A stretch of DNA of 64,000 nucleotides, taken from NCBI RefSeq assembly GCF_009909145.1, contig NZ_JAAAPJ010000003.1:434001-498000 (forward strand), written 5' to 3'. Source of the DNA: Corallococcus silvisoli (GTDB taxonomy: Bacteria > Myxococcota > Myxococcia > Myxococcales > Myxococcaceae). Positions 1 through 11,762 of the stretch are shown in pieces; the stretch's first letter is position 1; each line of letters starts with the position of its first letter. The notes below the pieces were generated by a model. That model ran no database searches. It was not told where the DNA came from and saw only the letters and a list, made by a program, of their open reading frames with translations. The translations under genes and the position numbers were made by a program.

Positions 1-1545
1 CGGCGCATCGGCCTGGACACGCCCATCCTGGGCGCGGCGAAGGTGACGGGCGCGGTGGGCGGCGTGCAGGTGGGCGTCCTGGACGCGCTCGTCACCGGCC
101 CCTGGCAGGCGCGCGACGAGGAACAACCGGACCGGGGGCTGCATCTGGACTGGCGGCGGCCCATGCACGTGGGCCCGGGCGTGCAGCTCCCGGACACCCC
201 CTCCGCGACGACGCACTACCTCGTGGCGGTGGCGCGAGGAAAGGTGGGCGAAGGCTCGCGTGTGGGAGGCGCGGTGACGATGGCCAACCCGCTGTCGGGC
301 ACCTGCACCCCGGAGGACGCGGAGCAGGAAGGCGCCCAGCGGAAGGCCGCGTGCCGGGCCCGGGGTGGGCTGGCTGGCGCGCTCGACTTCGACCTGAAGA
401 CGGCGGACAGCACGTGGGGCGTGTACGGAATGCTGGTGGCCTCACGCACGGAGGGCGGCCCCCCGGAGCGGGTGCTGGCGGACGGCACGCGGCTGGCGCA
501 AGGCGACTCGGGCGTGGGCGGCTACGTGCGCGCGGGCCGCTTCGGCGGCGAGGGCCTTCGTCCGGAGTTCGGCTTGGACGTGGCCACGCCCAAGCTGTCG
601 TTGTTCGCCGCGGGGTTCCAGCGCTCGCAGAACGAGGTGGCGCCCCGGGCGACGCTGCGCTTCGCGAGGCCCAATGGACTGGGGCCCTTCAAGGCGTTCT
701 TCGCCAACGCCCATGTGGGCGCGCGGTGGTCGGCGGATGAGCGGCACGTGCACCGGGTCACCTGGCTCAACCTCTACGCCAGCGCGACGCTGCCCAGCTT
801 CGACACGGTGGGCGTGGAGACAGGCGCGGACCTGAATGGCTATGACGTGCGGGAGATGGTGGGGACGGGCGTGCCGGTGCAGCGACCGACTCGCAGCTTC
901 ATCAGCGCCTTCATCGAGTCGAACCGCAACCGCCTCGTGTCGGTGGAGGCATCCGGCGCGGTGGGCCATCGCAGCCCGGGCGGGCCGAGCCCCGCCGCGT
1001 GGGGCTGGGGCTACGAGGTCAGCGTGTCGCTCCGCCCCCACCCGACGCTGGTGACCCAGCTGGAGCTGGGCGCCGACAAGACGGACCACGGGCCGCGCTT
1101 CGTGGAGACGCTGGACGACGGCCGCTTCCTCCTGGGCGCACTGGACGCCCGCTACATGACGCTCACGCTGCGGCAGGAGTGGGTGGTGTCTCCCCGCTTC
1201 ACCGTGCAGGGGTACGCGCAGCTCTTCACCGCGTATGGCCTGTACGGGCCCTTCTTCACGGCCACGTCCGACGCGCAGCGGACGCGGGTGCGGCTGTCGT
1301 CGCTCGTGCCCGTCAACCACACGGACGGCAGCAGCTTCTACTCGACGGCGCTGAACGTGAACCTGGTGCTGCGCTGGGAGTACCGGCTGGGCTCCACGCT
1401 CTTCTTCGTCTACTCGCGCGCCCAGGAGGGACTCCCGACGCCCGAGGAGGAGCGGCCCTTCGCGACGCTGCGGCCCCGACGGCTGCTGGACGGCCCGGCC
1501 AACGACGCGGTGATGATCAAGTGGAGCTACTACTGGGGCACGTGA
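1..1545 (+). CDS. DUF5916-type outer-membrane beta-barrel protein, C-terminal part
   Basis: The reading frame is open from base 1, so the true start lies upstream; 514 residues are visible. The first residues (IGLDTPILGAAKVTG) match the start of the C-terminal barrel region of DUF5916 proteins, which usually follow an N-terminal carbohydrate-binding-like domain. The rest alternates short amphipathic strands with Gly/Asp-rich turns, has no hydrophobic helices, and ends in aromatic residues (IKWSYYWGT), as outer-membrane barrels often do. The family is assigned from these patterns; its biochemical role is not established, and neighbouring genes give no clue. The missing N-terminus should carry the signal peptide. 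Confidence 0.6.
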   Translation, partial: RRIGLDTPILGAAKVTGAVGGVQVGVLDALVTGPWQARDEEQPDRGLHLDWRRPMHVGPGVQLPDTPSATTHYLVAVARGKVGEGSRVGGAVTMANPLSGTCTPEDAEQEGAQRKAACRARGGLAGALDFDLKTADSTWGVYGMLVASRTEGGPPERVLADGTRLAQGDSGVGGYVRAGRFGGEGLRPEFGLDVATPKLSLFAAGFQRSQNEVAPRATLRFARPNGLGPFKAFFANAHVGARWSADERHVHRVTWLNLYASATLPSFDTVGVETGADLNGYDVREMVGTGVPVQRPTRSFISAFIESNRNRLVSVEASGAVGHRSPGGPSPAAWGWGYEVSVSLRPHPTLVTQLELGADKTDHGPRFVETLDDGRFLLGALDARYMTLTLRQEWVVSPRFTVQGYAQLFTAYGLYGPFFTATSDAQRTRVRLSSLVPVNHTDGSSFYSTALNVNLVLRWEYRLGSTLFFVYSRAQEGLPTPEEERPFATLRPRRLLDGPANDAVMIKWSYYWGT

Positions 1546-1787
1546 GGCGCGCGCCGTGGAAGACAGCGCTGGGGCCCCACCCCACGCACGACATACCAAC
1601 CCGCCCGTTCGAGCAAGGAATCCCAATCACGACATGATTGAATTCCAAGAACCCAGGACTTTCAATCAATACCAGCATTCCTCTTTGCCAGCCTGCTCCT
1701 ACCCAATGCACTATTCGTTGCGGGTGAACTGAGTTCCCAGTCGCGCAATCAGGCGCCACAAGGGGGCCACCCAGAGGATGCCTGGCA

Positions 1788-2531
1788 ATGAACATGCATT
1801 GGAGTGTGGCAGCGCTGGTGTTGCTCACCGTGGGCTGCGGGAACGTGAATCTGGATGAAGGGATGGCCTCCGCGGAGTTGACGAGCCAGGAGGCCGGACT
1901 CGCGACCCGCACGTGCGTCAACGACCTGGGATGCACATCCGAATGCCAGTGCCTGACGGGCTACTGTGTGCCGGACGACTTCGGCCCCCCTGCCTCGCAG
2001 GAGCACTGTAACCAGGCGCCCGTGCGCGCGTGTAGTACCGGAGCGGACTGCACCTCCGGCTGCAACTGCGTGGGCAACGTCTGCGTCAACGACGGGTTCG
2101 GCCCCCCCGCCAACTGCTTGCTGGCTCCAGCGGATGCGTACGAGAGCGACAACACCCACCTCACCGCCTCGTCCTACCCCGGCTCGCCCCAGCTCAATCA
2201 CTCGTTCCACCGCCAGGGTGACGTTGACTGGGTCATCGTCTTCGTTCCCGCCACTCAGTTGTTGACCGTGGAGACCTACAATCTGCGCAACGGCCCGAAG
2301 ATGCGGATTGACATCTATGCCTATAACTACGCCAACCGCACGGTGGGGGCGCTGCTGGGCAGCACCCAGAGCTATATCTGCGGCGGCTCCAACCCGCTGT
2401 GCAACGTCTATCGGGCCACGGCCAACGCCCAGGCGAACAACGTCTACGCGGTCAAGGTGACGGACCTGCGCGGCCTGCCCGCCGGGAGCGACTGGTCGCC
2501 CACTCCGAAGTACGACCTGAAGATGTACTGA
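1788..2531 (+). CDS. Cysteine-rich lipoprotein with PPC-like C-terminal domain
   Basis: 247 aa. The N-terminus is a short hydrophobic segment ending in LLTVGCGN, an approximate lipobox, so it is probably a lipoprotein. Two cysteine modules follow, around residues 44-75 and 83-106 (for example CTSECQC and CTSGCNC, each leading to an FGPP motif), which look like an internal duplication. The C-terminal half begins with DAYESDNT and contains a GDVDW motif, the signature of pre-peptidase C-terminal (PPC-like) beta-sandwich domains. This arrangement of cysteine modules plus a PPC-like domain fits the secreted myxobacterial lipoproteins of unknown function. It stands alone, with about 240 bp upstream and no obvious operon partner. 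Confidence 0.7.
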   Translation: MNMHWSVAALVLLTVGCGNVNLDEGMASAELTSQEAGLATRTCVNDLGCTSECQCLTGYCVPDDFGPPASQEHCNQAPVRACSTGADCTSGCNCVGNVCVNDGFGPPANCLLAPADAYESDNTHLTASSYPGSPQLNHSFHRQGDVDWVIVFVPATQLLTVETYNLRNGPKMRIDIYAYNYANRTVGALLGSTQSYICGGSNPLCNVYRATANAQANNVYAVKVTDLRGLPAGSDWSPTPKYDLKMY

Positions 2532-2635
2532 GCTCCGCCGTCGGCGGGACCGCACGGCCCGGCGGGCGCGGATGCGCGGGGGCCCGACTGGCGCATCGGG
2601 CTGCCTGCCCGCGAGTGAGGGGCGGGCCTGCCCCC

Positions 2636-2725
2636 ATGAAGATGCACCAGGTCCGGTACTTCCTGGCGGTGTCGGAGCCCCACGGCTTCACGCGCGCGGC
2701 GGAGCGCTGCCATGGGTCCCAGCCC
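2636..2725 (+). pseudogene. LysR-type regulator, N-terminal remnant
   Basis: A start codon opens a peptide beginning [14 protein letters not shown], followed by FTRAAERC and SQPT. This is the standard beginning of the LysR winged helix-turn-helix. The similarity stops after about 30 residues and the rest of the regulator is absent. The remnant runs straight into the convergent monooxygenase-like gene ending at 2741. I infer a truncated relic, possibly cut when that gene was inserted. Confidence 0.55.
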
Positions 2726-2740
2726 ACGGCCGGAGGACGC

Positions 2741-3064
2741 TCAGCGCTTCACCGCGAGCACATCCACCATCTCGATGGACGGTGGCTGTGACAGCAGCTC
2801 CGGCGCCTGTGCCATCAGGGCCGCGGCCACCCTCCCGCCGAGGTGCGCCTTGCGGCCCGCATCGTCCGCGAACGTATCGAAGATGCCAAAGGAGGTCGGA
2901 CCGAAGCGCAGCGCGAACCACTGCGCTGTCGCCGGCTCTGCCTGGACCACGGGCAGGCCACCCTCCAGGAACCGCTGCACGTCGGCCTCCTTGCCTGCCT
3001 TCGCCTCCAGGCGGACCAGCAGGCCCACGTGAACGTTCTCTGCCTTCTGTGATTGTGTCGTCAT
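2741..3064 (-). CDS. Antibiotic-biosynthesis-monooxygenase (ABM) family protein, putative quinol monooxygenase
   Basis: About 107 aa from the ATG that gives [20 protein letters not shown]. The pattern [20 protein letters not shown], then [18 protein letters not shown], then [10 protein letters not shown] is typical of small ferredoxin-like ABM-fold proteins, which act as dimers and include cofactor-free quinol monooxygenases. No signal peptide, so cytoplasmic. An upstream in-frame start would add 19 unlikely residues (Arg/Ser/Thr-rich), so I prefer the start at 3064. A LysR remnant abuts its 3' end; LysR regulators often sit beside such oxidoreductases, but this one is broken. Exact substrate unknown. 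Confidence 0.75.
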   Translation of the reverse strand: MTTQSQKAENVHVGLLVRLEAKAGKEADVQRFLEGGLPVVQAEPATAQWFALRFGPTSFGIFDTFADDAGRKAHLGGRVAAALMAQAPELLSQPPSIEMVDVLAVKR

Positions 3065-3291
3065 GGATTCACCCCTCGTGCTCGTGCCAGTGGATGCGCG
3101 ACCCGGCCACGATGGGTCCACTTATAGACCTCGCTTCCGGCCACCGTGAGTCCCGTGGCGTCAATGGATGGATAGTCATCACCCATGGGCGAGAGCCGTC
3201 CGGCATCTGTCACACGCCACGCCAAGTTCGACCGGGCAAAGGAGCTCTGGACCTGCTCGTGGTGGGGACACGCGAACGCGAGATGGCGCTC
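3065..3291 (-). pseudogene. Possible coding remnant upstream of the ABM gene
   Basis: The minus strand just upstream of the ABM gene reads as a protein-like stretch with ordinary composition (for example FARSNLAWRVTDAGRLSPMG and a later VAGSEVYKWTHRG) ending in a stop near 3061. The same open frame continues upstream into the antisense of the protease gene, where it looks non-coding. I do not recognise the family. It could be a gene relic or chance coding-like DNA. Confidence 0.25.
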
Positions 3292-3349
3292 CCAAGGTCG
3301 GGCTGGCGCCCCTCGACGCCTGCGCCTCCCCCAAGACTCGGTCGCCGCG

Positions 3350-4315
3350 TCACTGCCGCGCGCGGCTGTAGATGAGAACCTGCGTGTCGATCCAGGAACG
3401 GTAGCTGGAGACTCGAGTGTAGACCCCAGGCAGACCCGGCCTCGCGCAGCCCACACCGAAGCTCGTGATTCCGTGGAGCACGTATCGGCCACCGGCCGGC
3501 GCGACCAGCGGCCCTCCGCTGTCCCCCTGGCAGCTATCCCTACCGCCTGACGAGTACCCAGCCCCCAGCATCGCCTCTGGATCAATGGCGATGTTCTCTG
3601 CCTTGTATGCCTTTATCAGGGACGCGGAGCTCACGGTGGGAACCCCCACCTGCATCAAGCGGTTGGATGTATTTCCCCCCTCCCGGGTCAGGCCCCATCC
3701 CGCGGCCACCATCATCGTGCCATCCGGGACCGAAGCCCCCGCCGACGAGAGCCCCACGGAGTCGAGCGGAGGTTCAGCCAACGAGGACTGAGCGCCGAGG
3801 GAGGGGCGCATGGGAACACTGCTCAGGCCGCACGACGACTGGCTCGCCGAGGATGACACCTCCGGGAGACATACCGGCTGTACCGTGGCGGTGAACTTGA
3901 TGGGCTTGTCGAGCACGACGACAGCGATATCGTTCACCGTCGTCCGCGAGTTGTACGCCGGATGGTAGACAGTCCTTGTCGCGGACACGACCTGCTGCGA
4001 GGACGAGGGGGAGGCGAAATCATGAGCCCCAGCGGTGACGGTCAATCTGGACGTGCCGTCGTAGACGCAATGGGCTGCCGTGAGCACGATATCGCTCTCC
4101 TCCCGGTTGCCGACCCGGATGAGCGTGCCACCGCAGAAGTGGCTTCCGTATTGCTGGAGGCTGACAATCCACGGGTGGCTCCCAGGGCGTGCCTCGACCC
4201 CTCCCACAATCGGCTGGTCCACGCGGCCCGTCGCCTCGGCTTCCTCCCTCTCCAACTCCGGGCCACCACATCCCAGCAGGCCGACCACGACAACCACTCC
4301 ACTCACGAAGCGCAA
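3350..4315 (-). CDS. Trypsin-like (S1 family) serine protease lipoprotein with a linker insertion
   Basis: About 321 aa from a TTG codon at 4315. That start is chosen because AAGGAGG lies 5 nt upstream and the product then begins with a clean lipoprotein signal ([16 protein letters not shown]). The mature protease begins with [14 protein letters not shown] (residue 36). The catalytic triad is visible: His82 in TAAHC, Asp129 in NDIAVVVLD, Ser266 in GDSGGP. Unlike ordinary trypsins, about 50 Ser/Pro-rich residues (153-202) are inserted between the CLP motif and the AAGWG motif. It probably cleaves after basic or other residues outside the cell; specificity cannot be read with certainty. Longer starts up to 4417 exist but give no signal peptide. 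Confidence 0.88.
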   Translation of the reverse strand: MRFVSGVVVVVGLLGCGGPELEREEAEATGRVDQPIVGGVEARPGSHPWIVSLQQYGSHFCGGTLIRVGNREESDIVLTAAHCVYDGTSRLTVTAGAHDFASPSSSQQVVSATRTVYHPAYNSRTTVNDIAVVVLDKPIKFTATVQPVCLPEVSSSASQSSCGLSSVPMRPSLGAQSSLAEPPLDSVGLSSAGASVPDGTMMVAAGWGLTREGGNTSNRLMQVGVPTVSSASLIKAYKAENIAIDPEAMLGAGYSSGGRDSCQGDSGGPLVAPAGGRYVLHGITSFGVGCARPGLPGVYTRVSSYRSWIDTQVLIYSRARQ

Positions 4316-4614
4316 CGCGCCCTCCTTTTCATGCGACACACATGAACAGCAAGTGACATGCCATGCCTCATCAAGGGAAGGCCCGCGCGCCTTCGGCTCA
4401 CGGCGAGCGGTTGACACGTCAGCGTGCGCTCCCAGCGACGGGATGACGCGTCAGCCGTCCATTCGCGCGCGCCCCATGCGGTCGAAGTGTCACGAGGCCG
4501 TATGTCATTCCGGATGGACGACGGACCGGAGGGGCCCGCTGAGCGGCCATCGGGAGCGGGCATCACGCCCGCCCCGGTGAGCGCTCAGGGGTTTTCCGCG
4601 AAGGAGGAAGCGGC

Positions 4615-5616
4615 TCAGCGACCGACGGTGGTGTGCGAGCCGAGCACGATGCCGCGCTGGGCGCTCATGAGACGCGCCAGCTCCGGCGACGCGCCGAGCT
4701 CCTGGGGCGTGCGCAGCTGGTGGAAGAACCGGCTGCTCTGGTCGACATAGGACAGCGCCTTGAGGCGGATCTGGAAGCCCGGCGGGGGCTTGGTGTCATT
4801 GGCCCAGTACGAGTAGATGATGGTCGTCTGGTAGTTGGCGGGCACATCACAGGTGACGGACGTGTTCCAGCTGCCGTTGTTCGGCGGCACGGTCGTCTTC
4901 TCCAGGACGATGAGCGGGTTCGGCCCCGGCGTCCCGGCGGAGAACGCGACGCTGGCCCCGCCAGGGACGTTGGTGCACTCGAGCTGGAACGTGATGCGCC
5001 CGGCATCGGACCCCTGGCTGTAGTCCACGGGCGTGTCGAAGGTGGGGCTGTTCACGCTCGTGAGGCTGACGTTGCGCCAGCCGAAGCCCGGGTTGTTGAG
5101 GATGAACTCCGTCATGTCCGAGTAGCTGCCCACCTGGGGGATGGGGTTGTCGTGCCGGGGGGTGGAGACGCGGGAGATGAGGCAGTAGTGGTCCCCGCTG
5201 ATGGAGGCCGGCTCCCAGACGAACGGGTTGGCCGTCACCACGACGTCGTCATGATTGCCGGCCTGGACGAAGACCTCGGGCTGCTGATCGCTCGTCTTGA
5301 GCTCGTTGTCCTTCCACTTGTTGGGATACAGCACCAGGCTCGCGGGCGTGTAGTACAGCGACATCTTTCCATTCTCCGCGCCCGGCGCGAGGTTCCGGGT
5401 GCGCAGGTAGATGTAGTTGGGGGCGCCGATCACCAGGTTCTGCCCCACGTCCTGGGAGTAGTTGCCGGAGAAGAAGGCCTGCGGGTTGTTGGTGGGATAG
5501 ATGCCGGAGGGAATGATGTCCGGCGACTCGTAGGCCAGCGGGGGAGAGGGGAGCTCTCCCTTGTCCGACAAGTTGGAGCGGAAGAACAGATCGTCATACA
5601 TCGTGGCCATTGGCAT
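4615..5616 (-). CDS. Hypothetical protein, beta-rich, no signal peptide
   Basis: 333 aa. It starts MPMATMYDDLFFRSNLSD, has no signal peptide and no membrane segment, and is rich in Asn, Pro, Ser and Tyr, suggesting an all-beta protein. Recognisable stretches include SPDIIPSGIYP, NYIYLRTRNL and GWRNVSLTSVNSPTF. These give the impression of a conserved family, but I cannot name its function. The C-terminal 30 residues (QLRTPQELGASPELARLMSA) look helical. It stands alone between two secreted proteases on a gap of about 300 bp (4316-4614) and one of 368 bp. The start could also be the ATG four codons in. Export by a non-Sec route is possible but not shown. Confidence 0.6.
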   Translation of the reverse strand: MPMATMYDDLFFRSNLSDKGELPSPPLAYESPDIIPSGIYPTNNPQAFFSGNYSQDVGQNLVIGAPNYIYLRTRNLAPGAENGKMSLYYTPASLVLYPNKWKDNELKTSDQQPEVFVQAGNHDDVVVTANPFVWEPASISGDHYCLISRVSTPRHDNPIPQVGSYSDMTEFILNNPGFGWRNVSLTSVNSPTFDTPVDYSQGSDAGRITFQLECTNVPGGASVAFSAGTPGPNPLIVLEKTTVPPNNGSWNTSVTCDVPANYQTTIIYSYWANDTKPPPGFQIRLKALSYVDQSSRFFHQLRTPQELGASPELARLMSAQRGIVLGSHTTVGR

Positions 5617-8345
<2,729 letters not shown>

Positions 8346-8374
8346 CCGTTCGCCTCCCTCCGTCCCTGGCGGAC

Positions 8375-8413
8375 AAGACGCCCAGCGACCCGCGATGGGT
8401 GGCTGGGCGTCTT
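8375..8413. terminator. Bidirectional hairpin terminator between convergent genes
   Basis: A perfect 12-bp inverted repeat, AAGACGCCCAGC (8375-8386) and GCTGGGCGTCTT (8402-8413), with a 15-nt loop. It lies between the convergent M4 protease and six-cysteine peptide genes and could serve both strands. Confidence 0.7.
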
Positions 8414-8439
8414 CACGTCATCGGACTTGAGCAGGTGCC

Positions 8440-8646
8440 TCAGTACTTGAGGAAACAGACACACACGTCGCCGCTGCACCGCCCGTAGTCGAACCCTTGG
8501 TCGATGCACTCGTTCACACAGTTGCCGGCGCAGAACGAGAGCGGCTCCGCTGGCCTGGCGAGCGCCACCGTGGAGCCAAACGACACGGCGGCACCCATCG
8601 CAACGGCGAGCAGCAACTGTCCAGCCTTCTTCACGGAGCGGATCAT
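8440..8646 (-). CDS. Secreted six-cysteine peptide with CS-alpha-beta (defensin-like) pattern
   Basis: 68 aa, with a GAGAGG ribosome-binding site 5 nt before the ATG. Residues 1-30 form a Sec signal peptide ending in ALA, predicting a mature peptide of about 38 residues. The mature part has six cysteines in the order C-x3-C-x3-C-x9-C-x4-C-x-C, including a glycine two before the fourth cysteine (GRC) and a closing CVC. The C-xxx-C / G-x-C / C-x-C combination is the hallmark of the CS-alpha-beta fold of defensins. Defensin-like peptides have been proposed in myxobacteria. The mature peptide looks slightly acidic, unlike most antimicrobial defensins, so an antimicrobial role is not assured. It is a single gene facing the M4 protease. 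Confidence 0.75.
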   Translation of the reverse strand: MIRSVKKAGQLLLAVAMGAAVSFGSTVALARPAEPLSFCAGNCVNECIDQGFDYGRCSGDVCVCFLKY

Positions 8647-8914
8647 CCAAACCTCTCAAGGTGGGTTGACAGCGTGTTGACAGGACTTCGGCGCGAAAGT
8701 TAGCGACCCCTCCGTCCAGTGTCATTTCGCGGTGAGACAGCCGCGGTGCGTCCATGTCACGCATGGATGTCGCGGACATCTCACCCCTGGGTGTTTTCGA
8801 CCCACTGATGCGACGCGGCCGATGTCTTCACCCGGACAGCGGCTCCGTCAGCCCACTGAACGCCCCAGGCCGGGTCCGCGCTGGCGCGTCGGTGGGATGT
8901 GCGATGGTCTTGCC

Positions 8915-11074
8915 ATGACGGATTCGCCCCCATCGGAAGCAGCCGCGCCGGGAGGCGTCGACCGCCGCCGGTTCCTGACCTGGGTCGTGGCCTCCCCCGC
9001 GCTGATGATCGCGGCCCGGTTGGGGCTGGACGTCCCTCCCGCCGCGGCGGCGGAGGCACCCGCGCCGGATGCGGCGGCGCCCTTCAATCTCTACATCGCC
9101 CTCGGGACGGATGGCCGTGCCGTCGCCACCCTGCCCCGCACGGAGCTGGGCCAGGGCATCACCACGGCCGTGGCCATGCTGGTCGCGGAAGAGCTCGACC
9201 TGCCGCTTGACTCGGTGGAGGTGCGCAGCGCCGACGCGGATGACCGCTGGCTCATCCAGCTCACCGGCCTGTCCACCACGATGCGCTACCTTGCGGGCCC
9301 ACTTCGCGCCGCGGCGGCGGATGCCCGGTCCCGGTTGATCACCGCCGCCGCGCACCGCTGGCGGGTGCTGGCCCTCACCCTCACCACCGCCAACGGCGAG
9401 GTGCGCGCGCCGGACGGCCGCCGGTCCGGCTATGGCGAGCTGGTGGAAGCCGCCGCGTGCGTGCTGCTGCCAGAGGTCCTCCCGGTGCCGAAGCCTCCGA
9501 GCCAGTACACGCTCGTCGGTCGGCCCACGGGGCGCATCGATGCTCGGGACATCGTCACCGGGGCGGCGCGCTACGCCCTGGACCTCGACGTTCCTGGGGC
9601 GCTGCCCGCGGTGGTGGCGCGGCCCCCCACGCTGCGCGGCTCCATCCAATCCTTCGACGCCACCGGGGCCCGGGCGATGCCAGGCGTGGTGGGTGTGGTG
9701 CCCATTCCGTCAGGCGTGGCGGTGGTGGCCCAGACCTTCGCGCAGGCGTTCGCGGCGCGGGACGCCCTGCGGATCGCCTGGGCGCCGGGACCGGCGGCGG
9801 CGCTGTCCGACGTCGACATCCGGGCCCGCTTGCGGGATGCGGTGGGTCCCCGGCCCCTGCCCCCGCTGCTCACGATCCGGACCCTGGAAGGGCGCTTCGA
9901 CTTCCCCTACCTCGCGCACGCGCCCATGGAGACCCAGAGCTGCGTGGCCCACGTGCAGGGCGCGCACGCGGAGGTCTGGCTGGGGGCGCAGGATCCGAAG
10001 TTCGCGCGGCGGGAGGTCGCCAGGGCCCTGGGCTGGGAGCTCACCCCACAGCGGGTGACGGTGCACGCGGTCCGCGCGGGCGGCGGGTTCGGCCGCAGGT
10101 TCTTCCCCGAAGCCGCGGTGGAGGCCGCGCTCGTCTCACGGGCCGTGGGGCGGCCGGTGAAGCTGATGTGGAGCCGCAACGACGACATGCGCCACGGGCA
10201 CTACCGGCCCGCCAGCCACCATCGCATCCTCGCCTCCCTGGGCCTGGGTGGGGCGGTGCTGGGCTGGAATCACCGCGCCGTCATCCCCACCGTGGAGTTT
10301 CCCCATGGCTTCGGAGATGTCGTCACCGCGCTCGTCGGAGAGGTCCTGCCCGAAGTGACCAGCGCGACGTTCTTCACGCTGACGCAGCAGGTCCCCTATC
10401 AGTTCGGCTTCGTGAGCCAGGGCCTGACCGAGGTACCGATTCCCATTCCCACCGCGTCCTTCCGTTCGGTGTTCACCAGCCAGGTGGGCGTGGCCAACGA
10501 GATCTTCGTCGACCAGCTGGCCCGGGAGCTCCACGTGGATCCCGTCGACCTCCGGCGTTCGCGGCTCAAGTCTCAACGGCTCAGGGCGGTCCTCAACAAG
10601 GTGGTGGCGGAGGGCCCCTGGGGCCGGTCCCTTCCGCCCGGCGTGGCCCAGGGGGTCGCGGTCCTCGAGGAGTGGGACAGCGCCATCGCGCACCTGGTCG
10701 AGGTCGACGTCACGGGAGAGGTGCCTCGCGTGTTGCGCGTCGTCATCGCCGCGGACGTAGGCCTGCCCATCAACCCCAAGGGCATCGAGGCGCAGCTCCA
10801 GGGCGCCGCCGTGGATGCCATGTCCACGACCCTGAGCGCGGGAATCCACATCGACGCGGGAGCGGTGCGCGAGGGCAGCTTCGCGGACTACCGCTGGCTG
10901 CGGATGAAGCACGTCCCCTCCACCCTCCAGGTGCACCTGGTCCGGTCGGATGACCGCGTGGGCGGCGTGGGAGAGCTGGGCTATCCCAGCGCCGCGGCGG
11001 CGCTGGCCAACGCCATTGCCCGGGCGAAGGGCACCATGCCCACCCGCTTCCCCATCCTGGACGAGGGAGCCTGA
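8915..11074 (+). CDS. Molybdopterin-binding large subunit of a xanthine-dehydrogenase-family oxidoreductase (isoquinoline 1-oxidoreductase beta-like), Tat-exported
   Basis: About 719 aa from the ATG at 8915. The N-terminus has a twin-arginine motif (RRRFLTWV) and a hydrophobic stretch ending in an Ala-rich cleavage region, so the folded enzyme is probably exported by Tat. The body matches the large molybdenum subunit: an early TELGQGITTAVAMLVAEEL segment, then HAPMETQS, the GGGFGRRFF motif, and the C-terminal region GVGELGYPSAAAALANAI. The family hydroxylates aldehydes or N-heterocycles using a molybdopterin-cytosine cofactor. It is followed after 3 bp by the [2Fe-2S] subunit, so the two form one unit. 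No FAD subunit or XdhC-type chaperone is adjacent. Substrate unknown. Confidence 0.88.
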   Translation: MTDSPPSEAAAPGGVDRRRFLTWVVASPALMIAARLGLDVPPAAAAEAPAPDAAAPFNLYIALGTDGRAVATLPRTELGQGITTAVAMLVAEELDLPLDSVEVRSADADDRWLIQLTGLSTTMRYLAGPLRAAAADARSRLITAAAHRWRVLALTLTTANGEVRAPDGRRSGYGELVEAAACVLLPEVLPVPKPPSQYTLVGRPTGRIDARDIVTGAARYALDLDVPGALPAVVARPPTLRGSIQSFDATGARAMPGVVGVVPIPSGVAVVAQTFAQAFAARDALRIAWAPGPAAALSDVDIRARLRDAVGPRPLPPLLTIRTLEGRFDFPYLAHAPMETQSCVAHVQGAHAEVWLGAQDPKFARREVARALGWELTPQRVTVHAVRAGGGFGRRFFPEAAVEAALVSRAVGRPVKLMWSRNDDMRHGHYRPASHHRILASLGLGGAVLGWNHRAVIPTVEFPHGFGDVVTALVGEVLPEVTSATFFTLTQQVPYQFGFVSQGLTEVPIPIPTASFRSVFTSQVGVANEIFVDQLARELHVDPVDLRRSRLKSQRLRAVLNKVVAEGPWGRSLPPGVAQGVAVLEEWDSAIAHLVEVDVTGEVPRVLRVVIAADVGLPINPKGIEAQLQGAAVDAMSTTLSAGIHIDAGAVREGSFADYRWLRMKHVPSTLQVHLVRSDDRVGGVGELGYPSAAAALANAIARAKGTMPTRFPILDEGA

Positions 11075-11077
11075 CCC

Positions 11078-11563
11078 ATGCCGGCCCATCACTTCATCCT
11101 CAATGGTCAGACGGTATCGGTGGAGGCGCCCGAGGACCTGCCCCTGCTCTGGGTGCTCCGCGATGTGCTGGGCGTCACGGGGCCCAAGTATGGCTGCGGA
11201 GTCGGCGTGTGCGGCGCGTGCACCAGCCACCTGGACGGAGAGGCCTTCCGGCCCTGTCTCCAACCCGTGGGCGGCGTGGCGGGCCGCGAGGTGATGACCA
11301 TCGAGGGGCTGGGCGGCGAGGGACTGCATCCCGTGCAGCAGGCGTGGATCGCCGAGGACGTGGCCCAGTGCGGCTTCTGCCAGCCGGGGCAGATCATGTC
11401 CGCGGTGGCGTTGCTGCGAAAGAACCCGGCCCCCTCCGACGCGGACATCGACTCGGCGATGAGCGAGAATGTCTGCCGTTGCGGCACCTATGTCCGCATC
11501 CGCGCCGCGATCAAACGCGCGGCGCTGCTGCTGCGCGGCGGAGCGGGTGCCCGTGGAGGATGA
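11078..11563 (+). CDS. (2Fe-2S)-binding small subunit of the molybdenum hydroxylase (isoquinoline 1-oxidoreductase alpha-like)
   Basis: 161 aa, starting 3 bp after the large subunit. The plant-type ferredoxin cluster is bound by CGVGVCGAC plus a downstream Cys (RPCLQP), and the second cluster by CGFCQPGQ and CRCGTY. Length and motif order are standard for the small subunit, which passes electrons from the molybdenum site to an outside acceptor. It has no signal peptide, so it probably travels through Tat as a passenger of the large subunit, as known for related complexes. With no FAD subunit beside it, electrons may go to a cytochrome or quinone partner encoded elsewhere. Confidence 0.92.
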   Translation: MPAHHFILNGQTVSVEAPEDLPLLWVLRDVLGVTGPKYGCGVGVCGACTSHLDGEAFRPCLQPVGGVAGREVMTIEGLGGEGLHPVQQAWIAEDVAQCGFCQPGQIMSAVALLRKNPAPSDADIDSAMSENVCRCGTYVRIRAAIKRAALLLRGGAGARGG

Positions 11564-11762
11564 GCCCCGGGTCGGGTTCGACGAAGCGAGCCCGCGCTTC
11601 GTCGCCGAAGAGGACGGCTCGTGAGTCGCGGTCGTCCAGGCGTTCCCTGCGAAGGACCTGGGGGTGGCGGTCGATGAACGCGGCGAAGTCACGTCCCGGC
11701 TCCGCCGACGAGCCATCCCGCCGTTGACGTCGAAGCAGCCGCCGGTCCTTCACCTCCGGCAT
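11511..11762 (-). CDS. Doubtful small ORF antisense to the end of the [2Fe-2S] gene
   Basis: 83 aa on the minus strand with partly protein-like sequence ([19 protein letters not shown], then [20 protein letters not shown]). It overlaps the last 50 bp of the oxidoreductase gene. No ribosome-binding site or family was recognised. It may be a gene relic rather than a working gene. Confidence 0.25.
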   Translation of the reverse strand: MPEVKDRRLLRRQRRDGSSAEPGRDFAAFIDRHPQVLRRERLDDRDSRAVLFGDEARARFVEPDPGLILHGHPLRRAAAAPRV

